Positions 6,661-12,467 of a DNA stretch of 12,467 bases are shown one piece after another. Where the stretch lies: positions 1-12,467 of the forward strand of contig BEHZ01000044.1 of the NCBI GenBank assembly GCA_002923335.1. Reading direction: 5' to 3'. The notes under the pieces were generated by a model. The model had not been told where the DNA came from, did no database searches, and saw only the letters and a program-made list of their open reading frames with translations. Source of the DNA: a bacterium HR23 (GTDB lineage: Bacteria > Chloroflexota > Dehalococcoidia > Lucifugimonadales > HRBIN23). Both the position numbers and the translations under genes were made by a program. Each line of letters opens with the position of its first letter. Position 1 is the stretch's first letter.

Positions 6661-7948
6661 GCCTCTGTGCCCCCGTGAGGAGCGCCATGTGCTCCCAGAA
6701 AGAGGGGTAGGAAACCCGTGCACACTCGGCACCCTGGATGGCTGTCTCGCCCTCGGCCAGAAGGCCGGCGATACCCAGGGCCATGGCCAGGCGGTGGTCG
6801 CCGTAAGTTCGACAGACCGCGCCCCGCAGGCGCACCGGCCCGCGAATACGCATTCCGTCGGGGAGTTCCTCAATATCAGCGCCCAGGCGCCGGAGTTCCC
6901 GCACCGTGGTGGCGATGCGGTCGGACTCCTTCACCCGTAGTTCCTGGGCGTCTCGGATGACTGTGGTGCCGTGGGCATAACAGGCTGCCACAGCCAACAC
7001 GGGTATCTCGTCGATAATGCGGGGCACCATCTCCCCCTTGACTTCAACGGCCTCCAGGGTGCTGGAGGAGGCGGTGATGTCGGCCACGGGTTCGCCCCCT
7101 TCTTCCCGTGGGTTGATGACCTCCAGGTGGGCGCCCATCTGGCGCAAGGCGTCCAGGATGCCGGTGCGGGTGGGGTTCACCCCTACCCCTCGCAGGGTAA
7201 TCCGAGCCTGGGGGTGGCAAACACCTGCCACCAGCCAGAAGGCGGCCGAGGAAATGTCTCCTGGCACAGATATGTCCCGGGCAGTAAGGGGGCCGGGCAT
7301 CAGGCGCACCGTGAGGCCGTCCCGCACCACGGAAACGCCCATAACTTGGAAGAGGCGCTCGGTGTGGTCCCGGCTGGGGGCAGGCTCCACTACCACCGTC
7401 TCCCCATGGGCGAAGAGCCCGGCGAGGAGAATAGCAGACTTCACCTGGGCGCTGGCGATAGGGAGGGTATAGGTAATCCCTCGCAGGCGACCGCCCCGAA
7501 TGGCCAGCGGGGCGAAGCGGTCTGATCCCCTCCCCCATATCTCCGCCCCCATTTCCCGCAGGGGGGCGATGATGCGGTCCATAGGGCGGGAGCGCAGAGA
7601 GCGGTCGCCGGTCAGGAGGGAAAGGAAGGGCTGGCCTGCCAGGACGCCTGCCAGGAGGCGCATAGTGGTGCCACTGTTGCCGGCGTTGAGCACATCGGCC
7701 GGCTCCTCCAGCACCCCGCCTCGTCCATGCACCGTAAGGGTCGTGGGGCCGTCTCGCTCTATGGGCACGCCGAGGGCCTGAAGGCACCGCACGGTGGAGG
7801 CGCAGTCCTCCCCGGGGGCGTAGTTAGTAATGCGGGCGGAGCCGTAGGCCAGGGCATTGAAGATGACCGCCCGGTGGGACAGGGACTTGTCGCCCGGGGG
7901 CGTAATAACCCCTTCCAAACGAGATGGGGGACGGATAATTTGGCGCAT
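6653..7948 (-). CDS. aroA: 3-phosphoshikimate 1-carboxyvinyltransferase (EPSP synthase), class II type
   Basis: Sixth step of the shikimate pathway: joins phosphoenolpyruvate to shikimate 3-phosphate to make EPSP, the precursor of chorismate and the aromatic amino acids. The 431 residues are full length. Motifs are GDKSLSHR (19-26), NAGNSGTTMR (88-97), SAQVK (166-170), RDHTE (193-197), NPTR (258-261), IIDEIPVLAV with catalytic D313 (311-320), LRVKESDRI (337-345) and GDHRLAMA (383-390). The set RxHxE, GDKx, SAQxK and NxTR is the published signature of class II enzymes, which tolerate glyphosate. Tolerance here is a prediction. The ATG at 7948 begins three bases after the tyrA stop, and the 3' end overlaps gmk by eight bases, so the gene is co-transcribed with both. 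Confidence 0.97.
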   Translation of the reverse strand: MRQIIRPPSRLEGVITPPGDKSLSHRAVIFNALAYGSARITNYAPGEDCASTVRCLQALGVPIERDGPTTLTVHGRGGVLEEPADVLNAGNSGTTMRLLAGVLAGQPFLSLLTGDRSLRSRPMDRIIAPLREMGAEIWGRGSDRFAPLAIRGGRLRGITYTLPIASAQVKSAILLAGLFAHGETVVVEPAPSRDHTERLFQVMGVSVVRDGLTVRLMPGPLTARDISVPGDISSAAFWLVAGVCHPQARITLRGVGVNPTRTGILDALRQMGAHLEVINPREEGGEPVADITASSSTLEAVEVKGEMVPRIIDEIPVLAVAACYAHGTTVIRDAQELRVKESDRIATTVRELRRLGADIEELPDGMRIRGPVRLRGAVCRTYGDHRLAMALGIAGLLAEGETAIQGAECARVSYPSFWEHMALLTGAQRRG

Positions 7949-7951
7949 AGG

Positions 7952-8968
7952 CTAGGGACGGCCCCGAGGGGATTTGGTCTTGCCCTTCCCCGATTCCCGC
8001 TCCTGCAGTTCTCGCATGCGCTTGGCCAGGCGCTCGCCCACGAAAAGGGAGAGCATGGCGTCGGAGGCACGGGGGAGGGACGGCCCTTCCTGCTGGCCGG
8101 GCGTTACCCCTGCCAGCCACTTGGCCCGCTCTTGCCAGGCGGAGATGAGGGCCTTCTCCAAGTCGGCCGGGGCGGTGGCGCTCTCCTTCACCAGGTTGCG
8201 CAGTTCGTAAAGCCCCTTGATGAACTCGTCCAGCCAGTGGACGATGCCTTCTCGGTTGGTGAGGCAGATGTCTCTGTGCACTTCGGGGTCGGCGGAGGCC
8301 AGGCGGGTGAAGTCCCGATAACTGGCAGAGGCGACCTTGCTCATCTCTCGCCACCCTGGACTGCGGGTAGTGATACGCACCAGGGCAGTGGCAAGGAGGA
8401 AGGGCAAATGGCTCACCGCCGCCATATACGAGTCGTGCTCATCGGCATCAATGAAGTAAGGGATAGCGCCTACCGTTTCCGCCAGGCCCACCACGCTCCT
8501 GACCGCCTCGGGCTGCGCACCTTTGCCGGGGACGATGCAGTAGGGGACGCCCTTGAAGAGGTCAGGCGATGCAGCGTCGGGACCGCTCTCCTCCTTTCCC
8601 CCCAGGGGGTGCCCACCGACGAAGGAGACCTGTTCGGGGAGGCGCTCCTGTGCCCAGCGCAATACCTGGCCCTTGGTGCTCCCTGTATCTGTGATGACGG
8701 TGCCCGGCTCCACGCTGGTGCGCAGGGCGTCCAGAACCTCCCCAATGGCCATAACGGGCGTGGCGATGATCACCAAGCGTGCGCCCTCCACGGCGCCGTG
8801 GATGTTGTAGTGGGTCTTGTCCACTGCCCCCCGTTTGTGGGCCTTAGAGGCAGTGCCCGGGTCCTTGTCGTGCCCCACGATTTCTACATTGGGCAGTTTT
8901 GCCTGCTTGAGGGCCAGCCCCAGGGATGTGCCGATGAGGCCCAGGCCGATGATGGCGATGCGCTCCAC
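7952..8968 (-). CDS. tyrA: Prephenate dehydrogenase (TyrA family)
   Basis: NAD(P)-dependent oxidative decarboxylation of prephenate (or arogenate) on the way to tyrosine. The 338 residues open with a Rossmann loop, IGLGLIGTSLGLALK (7-21). They continue with TDTGSTKGQVL (93-103), the GGHPLGG segment with H120 (118-124) and AAVSHLPFLLATAL (183-196) with H187, the two family histidines. The dehydrogenase core ends near residue 285. A basic 50-residue tail (LPRASDAMLSLFVGERLAKR at 298-317, ending KGKTKSPRGRP) follows. It is not an ACT domain, so classical tyrosine feedback by ACT is not evident. The GTG at 8968 lies behind GAGGAGGG. It is the first gene of the leftward run and is divergent from comM across 87 bases. 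Confidence 0.94.
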   Translation of the reverse strand: MERIAIIGLGLIGTSLGLALKQAKLPNVEIVGHDKDPGTASKAHKRGAVDKTHYNIHGAVEGARLVIIATPVMAIGEVLDALRTSVEPGTVITDTGSTKGQVLRWAQERLPEQVSFVGGHPLGGKEESGPDAASPDLFKGVPYCIVPGKGAQPEAVRSVVGLAETVGAIPYFIDADEHDSYMAAVSHLPFLLATALVRITTRSPGWREMSKVASASYRDFTRLASADPEVHRDICLTNREGIVHWLDEFIKGLYELRNLVKESATAPADLEKALISAWQERAKWLAGVTPGQQEGPSLPRASDAMLSLFVGERLAKRMRELQERESGKGKTKSPRGRP

Positions 8969-9004
8969 CAGAATCCCTCCTCTTCCCCTCCGGGTGTTTA
9001 GCCT

Positions 9005-9039
9005 TATGATAGCAGAAACCCGTATCCTGGGCTATCATA
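9005..9039. promoter_or_regulatory. Mirror-symmetric divergent promoter / operator between tyrA and comM
   Basis: A perfect 9-bp inverted repeat, TATGATAGC (9005-9013) and GCTATCATA (9031-9039), separated by 17 bases. The right arm holds TATCAT (9033-9038), a five-of-six match to the -10 consensus pointing toward comM. The left arm holds the same TATCAT on the minus strand (9006-9011), pointing toward tyrA. With a 17-base spacer, the -35 position of each promoter falls on the opposite arm (TAGCAG and TAGCCC), both poor matches. The repeat could therefore be two overlapping divergent promoters, a regulator's operator, or both. Predicted transcript starts lie about 10 bases before the comM ATG and 30-35 bases before the tyrA GTG. 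Confidence 0.5.
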
Positions 9040-9055
9040 GGCGAGAGGAGGGGAT

Positions 9056-10574
9056 ATGCTGGCCAAGGTGGTAACCAGCGCCGTCCTGGGGTTGGATGGC
9101 CTGTTGGTCTCGGTGGAGGTGGATATTGCCCCCGGCCTGCCCTCTTTCACAGTGGTAGGGCTGGCGGATACCGCTGTGCAGGAGGCACGGGAGCGGGTGC
9201 GGTCGGCCATCCGCAACTCGGGATGCGAGTTCCCTATGCGGCGTATCACCGTCAACCTGGCACCTGCCGACCTGAAGAAGGAAGGCCCCTCGTATGACCT
9301 GCCCATCGCCGTCGGCATCCTGCTGGCGTCGGGGCAGGTATCGGCCGATGTGGGGGGCACAGCCTTCCTGGGAGGTCTCGCTGGACGGAAGCCTGCGCCA
9401 TACCACAGGCGTCTTGCCCATGGTAGGTGTGCTGAAGGACGAGGGCATCAAGCGGGTGGTAGTGCCTCTGGAGGACCGGCTGGAGGCGTCTCTAGTGCCC
9501 GGGGTGGAGGTGCTCCCGGCCGAGAACCTGGCGCAGGTGATAGCCCACCTGCGGGGGGAGCGCCCTCTTCAAGCCTACCAGCGTCAGGAAGGGGACCTCC
9601 CCTCTTTAGAGAGTGCCCCGCCGGTGGATATGGCCCATATCAAGGGGCAGGAGCACGCCAAGCGTGCCCTGGAGATCGCCGCTGCTGGTGGACATAATGT
9701 GCTTCTCGTAGGCCCCCCAGGAAGTGGGAAAACCCTTCTGGCCCGTGCCCTGGTGGGCATCCTGCCCCCCCTTGCACCCGAGGAGAGCCTGGAGTGCACC
9801 CGTATCCACAGCGTCAGCGGACTCCTCCCCCCGGATAAGCCCCTGATTACCCAACGCCCTTTCCGAGCGCCCCATTACACCATCTCCCATGCGGGGCTGG
9901 TGGGGGGAGGGCGCTGGCCCCGGCCGGGGGAAATCACCCTGGCCCATCGGGGCGTCCTCTTTTTGGACGAACTGCCGGAGTTTGCCCCCCATGTGCTGGA
10001 GGTGCTCCGCCAACCTCTGGAGGACCGGGTGGTTACCATCAGCCGTGCACAGGGAAGCCTCACCTTCCCCGCCAACTTTATGCTGGTGGGGGCCATGAAC
10101 CCATGCCCCTGCGGATATGCAGGGGACGGCGTCCGTCCCTGCACCTGTCCCCCAGGGGCGGTGATGCGCTACCAGCGCCGTATCTCCGGCCCGCTGCTGG
10201 ACCGCATAGACCTGTTCGTTGAGGTCCCACGGGTGGACTACGACAAACTGATGGACCCCACGCCGGCGGAGCGGTCGGAGGCCATCCGCCAGCGGATTAT
10301 CCGTGCCCGCCGTGTGCAACAAGAGCGTTTCAAAGGCACCCCTCTGCTTACCAACGCCGATATGGGGCCGGTGGAGGTGTGGGAGGTGGCCAACCCCGAG
10401 CCGGAGGCCCGCACCCTGTTGATGGCGGCTGCCCGTAAGGAGAACCTCACCGCTCGGGGTTTCCACCGCATCTTGAAGGTGGCCCGCACCATCGCCGACC
10501 TGGCCGGGGCGGAGCGGGTGGGGGTGGCGCACCTGGCCGAGGCCCTGCAGTATAGGCCCCGAGGTTGGGTGTAG
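9056..10574 (+). pseudogene. comM: YifB/ComM-family Mg-chelatase-like AAA+ ATPase, split by a frameshift
   Basis: ComM is a hexameric AAA+ helicase that promotes branch migration during natural transformation, and YifB homologues are widespread. Residues 1-106 are read from 9056 (Lon-S5-like domain: VVGLADTAVQEARERVRSAI at 33-52, then FLG). The rest is read one frame over from 9375 to the stop at 10574. The second part has Walker A GPPGSGKTLLARAL, Walker B LFLDELPEF, the FRAPHYTISHAGLVGGG segment, a cysteine cluster in NPCPCGY...PCTCPPG, and the C-terminal helical region ending ALQYRPRGW. Joined, they make about 505 residues, the normal length. At 9371-9377 the sequence is GGAGGTC where the family's LGE(V/L)SLDG motif would need GGAGAGGTC, so two bases (AG) appear missing. 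The upstream frame runs 107 codons past the lesion to 9697. No other damage is seen. It is either a recent mutation or a sequence error. ATG 9056 follows GAGGAGG. Confidence 0.9.
9371..9377 (+). other. Frameshift site within comM
   Basis: GGA at 9371-9373 is the last codon of the first frame and GTC at 9375-9377 the first codon of the second. One base is surplus, or equally an AG dinucleotide has been lost from GGAGAGGTC. Restoring AG regenerates exactly LGEVSLDG, the family motif. Confidence 0.85.
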
Positions 10575-10641
10575 ACCTCTCAGAGGCCTCGTCGTTGGAA
10601 TATGTGGCGTTGCCGGTTCCCGAGGCTTCCGGCCGAACCCA

Positions 10642-10686
10642 GCGATACTCACCCTCAGTTCGGTGTAAAATGGGATTGCGGAATCC
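10642..10686 (+). promoter_or_regulatory. Candidate promoter with inverted repeat upstream of the NimA-like gene
   Basis: TAAAAT (10666-10671) is a five-of-six match to a -10 box, about 30 bases before GTG 10702. GCGATA (10642-10647) is a poor -35 at an 18-base spacing. A perfect inverted repeat GGATT-GCGG-AATCC (10673-10686) covers the predicted start of transcription and could be an operator or a small leader hairpin. AGGAGG (10691-10696) then serves the gene. The remainder of the 127-base gap after comM shows no convincing terminator or RNA gene. Confidence 0.3.
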
Positions 10687-10701
10687 GTTCAGGAGGTTCA
10701 G

Positions 10702-11277
10702 GTGAGCCAGCGCACCCGCATCCGCAGACATCCGGAAAGGGCAGTGCCCGAGGAGTGGCAGGACATCCTGGCCAGAGGGATGGTGGCCCACCTGGGCTTC
10801 GTTCAGGATGGGTTGCCCTATGTGCTCCCCTTCTCCTACCATTACGACCCCGCCCAGCCCAACCTCCTCTACCTTCACGGCTCGGTGAAGAGCCGTGCCA
10901 TACGCCATCTGGCCGCCGGCGCACCGGTGTGCGTGGAGGTTACCCTGCTGGATGGCCTGGTCTACTCCCGGGATGCCCAATACCACTCCATGAACTATCG
11001 GAGCGTGGTCTGCTTCGGCACCGCCCGACCTATCTCCGATAAGGCCGAGAAGGAGGCTATTTTAGAGCGGATGACACGGCGGTATTTCCCTGGGCGCACG
11101 CTAGGGCAAGATTATGCGCCTGCGCATCCCCAGCAACTGCGGGGCACAGCGGTTCTGGAAGTGCGTATAGAGGAGTGGAGCGCCAAGGCCCGCCGGGGCG
11201 GGCCCCGTGGCCCACGGGATGCCGACCCTACTGCTCCCGGCACCTGTGGGGTCGTTGACCTGACAGGAAAGGGCTAG
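10702..11277 (+). CDS. Pyridoxamine 5'-phosphate oxidase-family flavin-binding protein, NimA-like
   Basis: A 191-residue split-barrel protein of the PPOX superfamily, in the branch that includes 5-nitroimidazole reductases (NimA) and many uncharacterised FMN/flavin-nucleotide-binding proteins. Evidence is RRHPERAV (8-15) near the start, then AHLGFVQDGLPYVLPFSYHY (29-48) and LYLHGSVKSRAIRHL (56-70). TLLDGLVYSRDAQYHSMNYR (81-100) and SVVCFGTARPI (101-111) are the clearest NimA-branch marks. EEWSAKARRGGP (157-168) is the usual C-terminal flavin-site motif. The H-G-S and S-R residues belong to the flavin-phosphate site. The substrate is unknown, and drug reduction should not be assumed. GTG 10702 follows AGGAGG by five bases. 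The gene lies 23 bases before the cyclophilin gene, so they probably share a transcript, although no functional link is evident. Confidence 0.87.
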   Translation: MSQRTRIRRHPERAVPEEWQDILARGMVAHLGFVQDGLPYVLPFSYHYDPAQPNLLYLHGSVKSRAIRHLAAGAPVCVEVTLLDGLVYSRDAQYHSMNYRSVVCFGTARPISDKAEKEAILERMTRRYFPGRTLGQDYAPAHPQQLRGTAVLEVRIEEWSAKARRGGPRGPRDADPTAPGTCGVVDLTGKG

Positions 11278-11300
11278 CCCTTCTGTAAGGAGCCGGCAGA

Positions 11301-11927
11301 ATGCGTCTCTTTGCCCTTCTGCTCCTTGCAGGTGTGCTCACCGCCTGCGCACGCACACTCCAGCCCACACCTACGCAACCATCCGCTTCTCCCGTGCCCT
11401 CCGCCCTCAAGCAGTGGAGCGCCCCTCCGCCTATGCAAATTGACATAAATAAGCGCTACCAGGCTGTCCTCGTCACCACCGAAGGGGATATCGTCATCGA
11501 CCTTTTCCCCAAAGAGGCCCCCAAAACGGTCAACAACTTCGTCTTCTTGGCCCGACAGGGCTTCTACGATGGGGTGAAGTTCCACCGCATCATCAAGGGG
11601 TTTATGGTGCAAACAGGCGATCCCACCGGCACCGGGATGGGCGGGCCGGGCTACACCTTTGAAGATGAGCCGGTGCGTCGGGACTACACGCCGGGCATCG
11701 TGGCTATGGCCAACGCCGGCCCCAACACCAATGGGAGCCAGTTCTTCATTATGCACGGGAGCGCCCCCCTGCCCAAGGCGTATACTATCTTCGGCCAGGT
11801 GGCCCAGGGGATGGAGGTGGTGGACCGCATCGCCAATACGCCTGTTACAGCCGGCCCCGGCGGGGAGTTGTCCCGCCCAACGAGAGATGTGCGCATCCTC
11901 AGGGTAGAGATAAGGGAGTCGCCGTAG
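11301..11927 (+). CDS. Cyclophilin-type peptidyl-prolyl cis-trans isomerase, lipoprotein
   Basis: Catalyses cis-trans isomerisation of X-Pro bonds and probably assists folding of exported proteins at the outer face of the membrane. The N-terminus MRLFALLLLAGVLTAC is a lipoprotein signal peptide with lipobox LTAC and lipidated C16. A 30-residue Pro/Ser/Thr-rich linker follows. The cyclophilin domain spans about 53-206. The active-site strand FHRIIKGFMVQTGDP (94-108) has catalytic R96 and Q104, and NGSQFFI (144-150) supplies further active-site residues. The loop LPKAYTIFG (157-165) lacks the tryptophan that binds cyclosporin in human CypA, as is common in bacteria. The 208 residues are complete. 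ATG 11301 follows AAGGAG by eight bases and sits 23 bases after the NimA-like gene. It converges with the small minus-strand gene, leaving only 17 bases between stops. Confidence 0.95.
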   Translation: MRLFALLLLAGVLTACARTLQPTPTQPSASPVPSALKQWSAPPPMQIDINKRYQAVLVTTEGDIVIDLFPKEAPKTVNNFVFLARQGFYDGVKFHRIIKGFMVQTGDPTGTGMGGPGYTFEDEPVRRDYTPGIVAMANAGPNTNGSQFFIMHGSAPLPKAYTIFGQVAQGMEVVDRIANTPVTAGPGGELSRPTRDVRILRVEIRESP

Positions 11928-11944
11928 GGGTCTGCGTTGGGGGG

Positions 11945-12166
11945 CTAGGCTGGTGCCTCACCCTCTTCGGAGCGTGTAGCCAGGTCCAGCAGGCGCTCCG
12001 CCGTGCGGGTAATGGCCTCCCAGCAGGCGGTGCACCAGGGGCAACCGTCTTCCAGGGGGTGGTAGCCTCCCCTGCTCACCAGGTAGGTGCCGTCGTCGTA
12101 GACCACCACGGTCTCCTCAAACTTGCGGGAGCACAGCCGACACTGGGTTATGATGGTCTGGGTCAT
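11945..12166 (-). CDS. Small cysteine-rich, probable zinc-binding protein of unknown function
   Basis: A 73-residue protein I do not recognise. Two cysteine clusters stand out: QCRLC (C9, C12) and CPWCTAC (C42, C45, C48), about 30 residues apart. This is the layout of a zinc ribbon with one extra cysteine. Between them is a probable beta segment, EETVVVYDDGTYLVSRGGYH (17-36), and H36 may be a further ligand. The C-terminal part (49-66) is a predicted helix with an acidic end. The open frame reaches 12217, but the ATG at 12166 has AAGGGG about seven bases before it and places the first Cys pair at the start of the fold. No partner gene is obvious: the next gene upstream on this strand is a glycosidase, and the gene on the other side is convergent. 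The cysteine spacing in an otherwise codon-like sequence supports a real gene. Confidence 0.65.
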   Translation of the reverse strand: MTQTIITQCRLCSRKFEETVVVYDDGTYLVSRGGYHPLEDGCPWCTACWEAITRTAERLLDLATRSEEGEAPA

Positions 12167-12235
12167 GGCTGCCCCTTCCCCACCAGCCCTAGCGTGCGCC
12201 GTCCTGCTGGCTTGCACAAGGTGAAAAGGCCCACC

Positions 12236-12252
12236 GGGAAAGGCGTTTTCCC
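12236..12252. repeat. Hairpin-forming inverted repeat between the small protein gene and the glycosidase
   Basis: GGGAAA-GGCGT-TTTCCC is a perfect 6-bp stem with a 5-base loop, 37 bases past the glycosidase stop. On the minus strand it is followed after seven bases by CCTTTTC rather than a direct T run, so it is a weak terminator candidate for the glycosidase transcript at best. Confidence 0.35.
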
Positions 12253-12288
12253 TGTATCCTCGTGAGGGCGTGCCCCTGCCGGGAAACC

Positions 12289-12467
12289 CTAATCCTGCTC
12301 CACCATGTCCACTACAAGGGTGCTCCAGCCGAAGTTGTGAGCCCCCATGCCCTTTCCCGTCAGGGGGTTATAGAACTCCCGGAACCCCTCCCGCTCCACC
12401 AGGGCGACAGAGCGTTCGGTGAGGGCATCCGCCTCGTCCCGGTAGCCGTGCAGCCGTAGGCCGTTGG
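12289..12467 (-). CDS. Six-hairpin glycoside hydrolase, mannosylglycerate hydrolase/GH63-like (C-terminal fragment)
   Basis: Only the last 59 residues are in the window, and the gene runs off the right edge. The tail contains EFYNPLTGKGMGAHNFGWST followed by LVVDM. The pattern Y-N-P-x-T-G-x-G-x-G and then F-G-W-S/T marks the end of the (alpha/alpha)6 barrel in trehalase-like, GH63 and mannosylglycerate/glucosylglycerate hydrolase families. Before it lies GYRDEADALTERSVALVERE, a helix of the same barrel. The hydrolysed sugar cannot be decided from this piece. Glucosylglycerate or mannosylglycerate (compatible solutes) are candidates, and a GH63 alpha-glucosidase is the alternative. The stop TAG lies 122 bases upstream of the small cysteine-rich gene on the same strand. 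Confidence 0.75.
   Translation of the reverse strand, partial: NGLRLHGYRDEADALTERSVALVEREGFREFYNPLTGKGMGAHNFGWSTLVVDMVEQD

Noticed and set aside
9606..10652. 348-codon minus-strand frame opposite comM
   Set aside because: The opposite strand encodes the intact AAA+ core of ComM. No motif is visible in the antisense translation.
10575..10660. tRNA-like or terminator-like structure after comM (CCTC-TCA-GAGG and GGTTC...GAACC)
   Set aside because: Stems are only 4-5 bp, no T run follows, and no cloverleaf can be drawn.
1..12467. A novel defence, mobile or CRISPR-like system
   Set aside because: No repeats in arrays, transposase, integrase, toxin-antitoxin pair or nuclease-helicase cassette is visible. 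The PIN domain belongs to the known YacL-like membrane family in its usual neighbourhood.

Overview
The window is GC-rich, housekeeping-type bacterial chromosome with dense genes, several GTG starts and strong AAGGAGG-type ribosome binding sites. The gene order yacL-ispD-ispF-cysS, the monoderm-like PIN/TRAM membrane protein and a lipoprotein cyclophilin suggest a Chloroflexota-like lineage (perhaps Dehalococcoidia). This assignment is an inference from gene content and order, not a phylogeny. A frameshift in comM could reflect metagenomic assembly or a real lesion.

Layout. Positions 1-449 (minus): 5' part of an Rrf2-family iron-sulfur regulator, running off the left edge. Positions 599-8968 (minus): a nine-gene run transcribed leftward, in transcription order tyrA, aroA, gmk, secG, yacL-like PIN/TRAM protein, ispD, ispF, cysS and a GlcD-type FAD oxidase. 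Most junctions overlap by 4-8 bases (aroA/gmk, yacL/ispD, ispD/ispF, ispF/cysS) or are within 30 bases. The only larger gaps flank secG. The run joins tyrosine/shikimate synthesis, GMP phosphorylation, protein export, the MEP isoprenoid pathway and cysteinyl-tRNA charging. Positions 8969-9055: a divergent control region with a perfect 9-bp inverted repeat whose two arms carry mirror-image -10 boxes. Positions 9056-10574 (plus): comM/yifB AAA+ ATPase, split by a frameshift at 9374. Positions 10702-11927 (plus): a two-gene unit of a NimA-like flavin-binding protein and a lipoprotein peptidyl-prolyl isomerase. Positions 11945-12166 (minus): a 73-residue cysteine-rich, probably zinc-binding protein of unknown function. 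Positions 12289-12467 (minus): the C-terminal 59 residues of a six-hairpin glycoside hydrolase related to mannosylglycerate/glucosylglycerate hydrolases and GH63 enzymes.

I found no rRNA, tRNA, CRISPR array, insertion sequence, phage gene or recognisable defence system, and no gene-free stretch longer than 300 bases. The points most worth a second look are the comM frameshift with its two-base-deletion signature, the mirror-symmetric divergent promoter, the inverted repeat upstream of the Rrf2 gene, and the orphan cysteine-rich small protein.
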